Of a DNA stretch of 64,000 bases, positions 56,415-64,000 are shown piece after piece. Every line of letters begins with the position of its first letter. The first letter of the stretch is position 1. Both the position numbers and the translations under genes were made by a program. The notes beneath the pieces are model-generated. The model was not told the origin of the DNA and ran no database searches. It saw only the letters and a program-made list of their open reading frames with translations. The DNA comes from Rhodamnia argentea (lineage: Eukaryota > Streptophyta > Magnoliopsida > Myrtales > Myrtaceae). The stretch spans positions 18,428,001 to 18,492,000 of the forward strand of contig NC_063152.1 in NCBI RefSeq assembly GCF_020921035.1, in the 5' to 3' direction.

Positions 56415-58760
56415 TTGAAGACGATATTTTCCGTATAAATATGACATGCGAGGGCCCCCGTTCATGATCCAGGCCATTAGCTCTCTAGTGTTAAGTCTGG
56501 CATATATTTCTACCTAGGTCGGTTACATGCAATGGGCTTTTTGTTGTAAAAAGTATCTGAGAAGATGGAAAATCAGAACAAAATAGCTTAGGCGTGCAAG
56601 CAATGTGATTAAAGATAATTTCGCCACTCAAAAAACGAAACTTTTTGCGACAGGTTCTAGCAGCTATTTTCTCAGGGTACAATAGATCTTTCTCTTTACG
56701 CCGCACAGAGTAATAGAGAGAACATCAAGATCAAAATTATAAGTAAACCCTAGCAAATAAATGGAAAGAAAAGAGAGAACTTTTCATATTATTGGTACGA
56801 TTTGATTGTGAATTGGAGATTCTCTTTATAGGAAAAATAAGGAAAGGATTAATAAGAAACAAATAAAACAGGACATTCTAAAATTGTTACAAATTGAGTG
56901 TGATCAAAATTTCCATTAGAGCTGTTACTAAATACATGCTTTGAATCGTTGAAATATCTATCAATTACCCACATATTTCAATAGGGTCTGAAGAGAAAGT
57001 AAAAATAAAAGATGGGTTAAACTCAATTAAATGTAATGCATCGGAACCGGTGCATTTTGGGCTATGAACTAGACGTAGAAAGGATAAGTTATAACTCATG
57101 AAATCATTGGTGAAGTTTGAACCTTTTACGAACAAAAAATTTCTTTGGGAACTCCAATTCTCACAATCACATTACATCCCCACAAACTTTGTTGGTCAAC
57201 GTGTTTTTTATGCTAATAGGCTATGCACATAGTTTGTTCATAAATGCTTTGGAGATTTTGCCAAAATTCTCATAGGAGCGGCTTCACTCCACACTTATAT
57301 AGGTATTCCATCAAGTGTGTTCTGCAGTTTAATACACCCCCAATAATGATAATAGTATTCATCAAGAGCTTGGCTCAATTTTCTTTTTTATTCTAGTCTT
57401 GCATTATTCTCACCTTAAGAGTGACAATTTTTTTTTTTTTAATAATGAACACTAAATCACCAAGTGAACTGTTATTACCCTTTTGAACCTACTTCATGGG
57501 ATCGCCAATCACATGGGTTGCGTTACTATCATTGTTCATTTTACTCAATTGGCCTTAAGTGACATTCCCTTCGACGTATAGTTAGAGGATTGGTCAAATT
57601 CACTTCTTACTTCATATAAATAATGGATATTGTTCATCTTTAAGCAAATGTTTTATCACATCACGTCTCAACTGGATGCGTCTCTTTCTACCATCGAGAA
57701 TTTATTCTTTGCAATGGCTATTGTTACTCAGCAATGACAATGTTTATACACTTAAAGGTTTGGTTTCATTCCCTAGGACTTGAGCACTTCTCGAATCACC
57801 AAGATTAAAAAATTTTCCCTCTTCCCCTAACTGTAGCAGGATAAGGTATTTTGTTTGCACATATATGCTTGGTACCACTTGAGTCTACCATCCATTTTTT
57901 TGTATTGAACACAATATTAGCTTAGGAAATGACCGTAGTAATTACGCCATTAGAATCATCAGCTTCAACCAAGCTGACTTTAGATTTACCATGATTGTTA
58001 TTTCCCTCACGATTTTTGTTTGGCTGATTTCTAAGTTAAAATACTTCCATCAAAGATGAACACATATGGTCAGTAGATTTGTCTCGTTTGAATATGAGAT
58101 CCACTTAGCATCATTGTATGGTCCTAATACAGCGGGTAGTCTACTAATTTTTCGTCTCCCCGACAGAAAGATCCAGTTTTGAAGACAATTTCTGTATAAA
58201 CATGACATGCGAGAGCCACCGTTCATGATCTAGGCCTTTAGCTCTCTAGTGCTAGGTCTGACATGACTAAATCCATATCAATCTATGGATGGGCTACATG
58301 CAATGGATTTATAGTTGTGACAAGTACCGGAAAAAATGGAAAGCAAGAACAAAATATCTGAGTTCAGGCATTGTACATAAGGATAATTGCGTCCCTTGGT
58401 GTACAAAACTCGGTGCGACATGCTCTAACGGTTGTCCTTCCAGGATGCAACACATGTTCCTCTTGGGTCCGCATAAAATGATAGAGGGAACTACAACAAC
58501 AAAGTCATACGTGAAACCCCGCATTAACCGTAAAGAAAAGATAGAATTTTCTTATTATTGGTATGTTTTGATAGTGATTTGGAGAATTTTTTTTTTTTTG
58601 TGGGCAAATGAAGGAGAACATTAGTAAGAAACAAATCAAATCAGACGTTATAAAACCGTTACAAATTGACTTCGGTGAAAATTTCCATCAGTGCTGTTAC
58701 AAAACAAATGCTTTGAATATTTCAAAACAAGTGAAATATCCAACATTTTTTGCTAGTACT
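56415..58760 (-). mobile_element. decayed Copia-type retrotransposon with LTR-like direct repeats
   Basis: Segments at about 56415-56975 and 58175-58740 are diverged direct repeats (shared GACATGCGAG..CC, GTTCATGATC, TTAGCTCTCTAGTG blocks). Between them the minus strand, at about 57800-58080, reads fragments such as NQPNKNREGNNNHGKSK and WMVDSSGTKHICAN. The latter is a Copia protease motif (W-V-DSG-x-x-H-x-C) with the active-site DSG changed to DSS. Stops interrupt it. No reverse transcriptase was recognised in the roughly 1.2 kb left between the repeats. Confidence 0.55.
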
Positions 58761-59078
58761 AAAGCAAGTAGAATAACAACCTAGAAAATATAAAAAAAAA
58801 TTAAAAATTCAGGTTGTTTCATCAGATTAACGGCTACAGAAGTATGTTTTGTATTTTTCCTACATTTATTTCAGCACTATAACTGCCTATGTATTTAAGA
58901 AAAACCTTTTCTTTTACCCGCATAATAACAACTAACATTTATTCGATTTTCTTTGCCAATTTTAGTACTCGAAAGGCTAATTTTATGTAGGAGATGGGTT
59001 CACAATCTTACCTCGATGTCGCACCGCCTTCAAGATAAGACCAAGATATCATTACCAAGCAGCTTAGCGAATTCAACT

Positions 59079-59080
59079 CT

Positions 59081-59146
<66 letters not shown>
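59079..59146. repeat. (GT)n(GA)n compound microsatellite
   Basis: About 12 GT units followed directly by about 21 GA units. Confidence 0.95.
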
Positions 59147-59152
<6 letters not shown>

Positions 59153-59680
59153 GCCATTAAGATGAATGAAAATGTGAAACAAAGGTCCTGCATTCATATA
59201 ATTCGAGTGACATGGAGAGAGAGACAACAGATTATACCTGCTGATCCGTTGACAATTAGACACACTTGAATCCTCGAGAGGAAATGCTTTGCGTAGTAAT
59301 GATAAAGGTTAATGCACTTGCAGATACTCATCAGCTCTGGAGAGTTGACACTATTAGGATTCGGTACACAATCACAACGAAAGATGAAAAAAAAAAAAGC
59401 GCGAAAAAGAAATCTCGAGACAAGATTTATCCTAATTCACCCTTAAAGTTGAGCAACATTCAGCATAGATTTTATTGTAATTAGCACATCGCACATTTCT
59501 TTTACAAGTCTCGATTATAAAACAAAGAGATTATATATATCGGCAGCGGACCCAAGCCCAAACTACCAAGATAATACGGGTTCAAATTATAGGAAGCTCT
59601 TGGAGTGAGACTCGATGCTTTTTTGTCAATGAAGAGTATGAACCACACCTCCAATAGACACTTGAGAGTTCACTTGTTTT

Positions 59681-60010
59681 GTGTTTTGTTACCAGCACGA
59701 TGGACCAAAACTGAATGGGACACAAACTTTACTCCATGGAGAAAGCCTTCAATATCCCCCATCGGCCGCCAATATTCCGACACGTCTGATGGAACATTGG
59801 AAGCCTCCGAGGGATATCGAGGACTTCACCAATTCACTCAAGGGTCCCATTCTTCTTCAGGAACATGGCGTAAGCATTCAAGTTCCGGCAAAGGCGTCCC
59901 GATATCTTTCAACCCATCTGTCTGAATCTCGGAAGCCTTCGAGGGACATTGAAGACTTCGCCAACTCACTTCACAGATATAAAACCCTAGATGTTCGGTG
60001 GTTTATATAG
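59681..60010 (+). CDS. unrecognised ORF with an internal duplication, 109 aa
   Basis: The frame is open for 109 codons. It contains KPPRDIEDFTNSL at residues 41-53 and KPSRDIEDFANSL at 85-97, a 44-residue period that is also visible in the DNA (about 132 bp). The amino-acid pattern keeps better than the DNA, which hints at a once-coding origin. No signal peptide or known domain is evident. The start codon is uncertain, and it could be an exon fragment of a larger gene or a pseudogene. Confidence 0.3.
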   Translation: MFCYQHDGPKLNGTQTLLHGESLQYPPSAANIPTRLMEHWKPPRDIEDFTNSLKGPILLQEHGVSIQVPAKASRYLSTHLSESRKPSRDIEDFANSLHRYKTLDVRWFI

Positions 60011-60019
60011 AGATCGTCC

Positions 60020-61490
60020 CCCTTGGGCTGATTGGAAAATCTGATCGAATCTCAACTTCGGATGGCCATATCGTTTTTATTCTGATTCTCGGTTCTATTC
60101 AGTGTTTCACACACTTTTAACATGAGGAAATTGCGCGACTCCGCCTGGAAGCGATACCAGAACATTTGCTTGACTTATGAGCTTGACATTCTCTCCGAGA
60201 ATAAAGAGGGGCAATGGGACTCAATTCTCCACTGAAGAGCCAGGGGAAAATGTTGACGTGATTCCACCTTTTCCCGAGTACGGTAATGAATAATCTCATG
60301 GAAGTCCACTCCACCTCCTATAAAATGTTTCCATTCCCTAGCCTGTGGCCCTGTGGGGAATCCATAGCATGATAAAAGCCTTTTGCAAAAGTTGTTCATC
60401 CCTCATGTTTGGTGCGGAATAAAGGGGCTTAATCCATATGTGGCATGGTTCCACACTAGGCTATTTGATGAAATGCGAAGATTGGGTATTCGGTAGGGAA
60501 TGCAGGAACCAGATGCCCCCTACGAAAGCATACACGTCAAGGTCGCACGATTAGTGCAATGACTATAGGGAGAAACTTGATTAAAAGGAAAATGATGAGA
60601 GTCTTAAAAATTGCTGAACAAGGGCTCGGAATCGTTGAACCATGTCCAACCATGGCTGTACACTGGCCAGATCGCGCAGGGACGACCCTCGCTCAACCCT
60701 TGATGCCCACCGGCGAAAAGAAAAGAAAAATACATAAAAGGAAAAAAAGAAAAAGAAAAAGAAAACTAAAAATTTTAAAAAATTATCCACTTCAGCACTA
60801 GCCTAGCCACATAGGTTTGTCGATGCGGACTGGATTGCAATGTCGGTGTTCTCCGATCAAAATTGATAGAAAACACTACATTAACAAATTGTCTAAAGGT
60901 TTAAGATTAAATTGACACAAGTACGATAAATTTTTTACTTTTCTCTTAGTTTTGCCCGGATCAGCATATGACAATAATTTAAAATGATTTGATATCTCTA
61001 TATATCAAAGTAGATATAGGTCAAAATACAATTGTGGATTGACAATCTTAATTGGCCCAATCAGGAGCTTTCACAATAATTAAGGACTCCGTCCATGCTC
61101 TCTATATGTGGGAGGACTCTGTGTTCACTCTGAGACGGACAAGCAGAGGACTCTGTTGTAGATCTTCCTAAATGCTCAAAATAATTCACTCAAATAAAAA
61201 TTGGTAAATTCATATATGAGGCAGTAAACTTAAAGCGTCAGAAAGAAAGATTAATTATAGGTTAGTAAAGACTAGAATGGTTAATAATTTGTAAACTGTC
61301 AAAAAGAGTTTGTATTCTGATAATAGTATCAAGAAGGTATGGACAAATTTCTGGATAATTCCAAATTTTTAGGAATAGAACACTAGAATCGTCCATTTTG
61401 AAAAAGTACTCTTACAAAATGGGACAAAACAGGCTCTTAAATGAAATACAAACAGGTATGTCTATGTGGCATATTTTCAAATTTTTCTTG
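60020..61490. other. spacer with MULE-arm-like sequence
   Basis: No gene is seen. Around 60620-60960 a GC-rich block with GGGCTCGG and CTCAACCCTTG-type motifs is followed by an A-rich tract and then GTCTAAAGGTTTAAGATT, resembling the right arm of the element at 4644-13657. A matching left arm was not found. Confidence 0.3.
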
Positions 61491-61607
61491 GTTAAATTAC
61501 CTTGGAATGATGATTTCGAAGCTCCGTAGCGGCCATATAACCGATATAATATGAGAGAGAGATATCAGAGTTGGATTTGGATAAAAATTACCACTAAATC
61601 GGGTTAC

Positions 61608-61870
61608 AACTTCAAGGGTTCCTTCCAAGACTAACAAAATCTCGGTGGCTCGTGGGTGACTGTGGGGCGGGTCGATTCCCCACGGTGCGTAATCGATGCG
61701 CCCCATGGAGACTCCAAGAGTGTTTAGCCCCAGAAGCTGGGTCATGGTCACCGGGGTGACCCTAGAGCCGGCAGGGTTTGACGTGTTGCCTGGAAGATGG
61801 AGACCGCTGAAGGAGAAGTCATTTGCCTGAACTGTTTTGGGGTCCTTACAAGCTAGGCCATTCACGAGGA
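61608..61870 (-). pseudogene. GLP6: germin-like exon 2 fragment
   Basis: The fragment reads [18 protein letters not shown] through cupin motif 1 ([10 protein letters not shown]) to EGTLEV, then loses similarity ([12 protein letters not shown]). The second cupin motif with its metal-binding His is absent. The base pair before the exon reads GG (ACGGTCCTCG), not the acceptor AG seen in GLP1, 3, 4 and 5. No exon 1 is visible up to the Harbinger-like element that begins near 62092; it could lie beyond the right edge. Cannot encode a working germin. Confidence 0.85.
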
Positions 61871-62091
61871 CCGTATCGTAAGGACCAAAACTTGAGTTAG
61901 TGAAGCAGCAGATGGTATTTACTAGTGAAACTGGAAAGGTCAACAAATATTGAAAACGAACAAAAAAGCCTTCCCTAGAAGTAGTTTGCACACTAATTTT
62001 TCCAGGAAGCATTACGTCCTATGAATTACGTCGGAGCATGCTATTAACGGTTTATTTTCTCAAATGAAAGCCACTCTCGGATGGCATAACG

Positions 62092-64000
62092 GCCTCGTTT
62101 GGTTCAGCATTGGGGATGAACATTGAAACCCTAAAGTCCCTTAGCCAAATGCAAATGGTGTTTGTTTCGTTTTTTGGCTCACTTTGAGGAGATACACTTA
62201 TATGTCAAATACTCTCCCAAGGGACGTTTGCCCAAAGTAGCTCAAGAGCTACTTTGGAAACTTGCATTCTCTCATTTAATGAAAATTTCTAAGCTTCCCC
62301 TTTTACCCTCATTCAGCAACCATAATTCTTGTTTTACCCATTTATCCTCAAACATGCTCAAACCCTAAAAAAGACACGACACACACGTATATGGCCCCTT
62401 TTCCTCACCCTCTCTCACGACTCTTCCCGTCAACCTCTCTTGCTAGATGCCACTGTCCCTGCGCCCTCAAGACGCCGATTTGTCTTCATCACGCACGTCT
62501 CGCACTCGTATCTCTTCTTAGGTAAAATTTTTTTGTTTCTTTGCCCGTGTTGCCCTCAATTTTTGGCTCGGCCGTAAGATCGACAGCGGATCCTCCTCTC
62601 TCTCTCTCTAAACCCTAGTATCTGAATATGGGTGTTTGTCTGTTTGTATGGCTTGTGGCGGTGATTCTTAGTTTTATAAGACTTGCCTATGTTGGTCGAG
62701 CTCAATTGGCTGTACCGTTGTGTGATGAATTGTCTCTGCATTTTATTTTAATCAATCGGGGTTGACATTTGATTGAATTTTGTCTAAAGTTTGTGGTTTT
62801 AATTTCTGAATCATGTTGTTTGTTTTCGGTGAGTGAAGATCATTCTGCGCTAGCATTAGATGGAGTGGGTAGTTCGCTCCAGATTGACATTCGGCTCTTT
62901 GTTGTATTTCTTGCGATTTATCAACCTTTTGTTCTTATTGTCACGCATTCTCGTTGAGCACAAACCAGTTAAAGTTTTCACTCCAGATTGTCATACTTTC
63001 CCCAAAGAAAAATTTTCTGGACTCTATGAAGTCTATTGCCCGTTGCCCTTTCATGATGTATCTACTGAAGATGAAAACTAAACAAAATCAAATCAATAGA
63101 GGTATCGCGGATTGATTTATGTAATGCTTGGATTGAGAGTTGATGGTGGCTCTTGTGTTTGGACTTGCTTAAGCATCCTCGGATAAATAGATTTGTTTTA
63201 AAGTTGGGTGATAGTTTTCTAAAATAGCCTCGAGAACTTCTATTCGTTGTTCCTTATCCTGACGAACTCGGAAGCCACATGTGGCTTGAATACTCTTTTT
63301 ATGCCTTGAAGGGAGAAGATATTCATGTGTGCTATTTCTCTTCACCTACACGTTATCAAGAAGTGTTCAACCGCGCCCATTCATCGCTACGGTCAAAAAT
63401 TGAGCGAGCCTTTGGCATATTGAAGATGAAGTGGCATATTCTAAAAAAAAATGCCAAAGTCATCCATATGAAAAGCAAGTGCAAATTGTCATAGCGACAA
63501 TGGCTTTGCACAATTATATACGGAGAAATGTCGTAAAGGATATGGATTTTGAAGATGCGGATTTGGATCTCGAGTATGGATATTCAATTGACTATGATAC
63601 TGTAGATGAGGGGGCTAGTGCTTCAAATACTAATGCATCCCCTAACATGGCTCGTTTACGTGATGAAATAGCCATGGGTTTAGTTAATAATTAAAGAGGT
63701 TTGTAATTTTTGGAGGAAAACTTATTTCTATCCTCGATGACTTATGCGGTCATCTTTGTAATTTTTGGAGGAAAACTTATTTTTATCCTCAATGACTTGT
63801 GTAATCATATTTATTATAACGATCTTTTGATTGCACACGTCATATTTTGACTTTTTTAACTTATAAATTTGTTAATGTGTCTTTTACGTTACTCACAATG
63901 AGAAAATATAAAAATTGCAGCCTTTTTTTTTCCTAATTTTAAAAAAAATTAAAGTTAAAAAATATTAAATTGGGACACCAAAGGACTTTCCAGATTTAAA
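62092..64000 (+). mobile_element. left part of a second PIF/Harbinger-like element (runs off the window)
   Basis: GGCCTCGTTTGGTTCAGCAT at 62092 has the form of a PIF/Tourist terminal repeat and follows TAAC. A Harbinger-type transposase tail lies at 63325-63694. No matching right terminus was found before the window ends. Between 62400 and 63240 there is no recognisable gene. Confidence 0.4.
63325..63694 (+). pseudogene. HARBI1-like transposase C-terminal fragment, frameshifted
   Basis: The first part (63325-63440) reads QEVFNRAHSSLRSKIERAFG, which includes the third catalytic residue Glu of the DDE triad. Inside a run of nine A (around 63441-63450) the frame slips, and the next frame continues VQIVIATMALHNYIRRN, the usual follow-up, then an acidic tail ending with TAA at 63692-63694. 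The segment with the second catalytic Asp (LDSGY in the copy at 8.5 kb) is missing upstream. It is therefore a broken, partial transposase. Confidence 0.8.

Noticed and set aside
59008-59269. Ser/Leu, Thr/His and Arg/Glu repeat ORFs
   Set aside because: They are translations of the (GT)n(GA)n microsatellite.
60620-60960. Second complete large MULE-like element
   Set aside because: Only a right-arm-like block is visible; no left arm or target duplication was found.

Overview
The window is nuclear DNA of a plant, almost certainly a woody eudicot. The evidence is split genes with GT-AG introns, a mitochondrial dehydrogenase gene with plant-type exons, germin-like proteins, HD-ZIP IV and type-B response-regulator sequences, plant-type Ty3/gypsy, PIF/Harbinger and Mutator-like elements, and a degraded insert of plastid rRNA genes. 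The sequence alone does not fix the genus.

Layout. (1) 1-3.5 kb: the 5' part of a minus-strand gene for the E2 subunit of mitochondrial 2-oxoglutarate dehydrogenase; its catalytic domain lies beyond the left edge. (2) About 4.6-13.6 kb: a nest of transposons. A Mutator-like long-inverted-repeat element holds a solo LTR, which in turn holds a complete 6.1 kb PIF/Harbinger element (TTA target duplication) with a damaged transposase and a Myb/SANT-like ORF. (3) 14.8-15.6 kb: a small MULE-like element. (4) 16.0-61.9 kb: a tandem array of six germin-like protein (GLP) copies, all on the minus strand, each with a short signal-peptide exon and a 536-bp second exon. GLP3, GLP4 and GLP5 are intact. 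GLP1 has a nonsense codon and a signal-peptide frame error. GLP2 is cut in two by a 13.6 kb retrotransposon and carries other lesions. GLP6 is a fragment. (5) About 62.1 kb to the right edge: the start of another Harbinger-like element with a frameshifted transposase tail.

The most notable object is the retrotransposon at 19760-33391. It has two 1405-bp LTRs, a perfect 5-bp CCCAT target duplication, a PBS and a PPT, and lies on the minus strand. Its own coding capacity is reduced to one ORF in which the N-terminus of gag is joined in frame to the integrase; protease, reverse transcriptase and RNase H are gone. Between the integrase and the 3' LTR it carries an antisense ORF of unknown function, an intronless HD-ZIP IV homeodomain protein without a START domain, an intronless type-B response regulator whose phospho-acceptor aspartate is replaced by alanine, and a 78-bp tandem repeat. 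It looks like a non-autonomous Tat-like element that has captured two host transcription-factor genes.

GLP units 2, 3 and 4 are segmental duplicates that include several kilobases of upstream DNA. Each has its own insertions (MULE-like elements, a 3-bp-TSD MITE, solo LTRs, a hAT-like element, a plastid rRNA patch), and the sister units supply natural empty sites for them. Exon boundaries, target duplications and repeat periods were read by eye; no alignment or database search was run.
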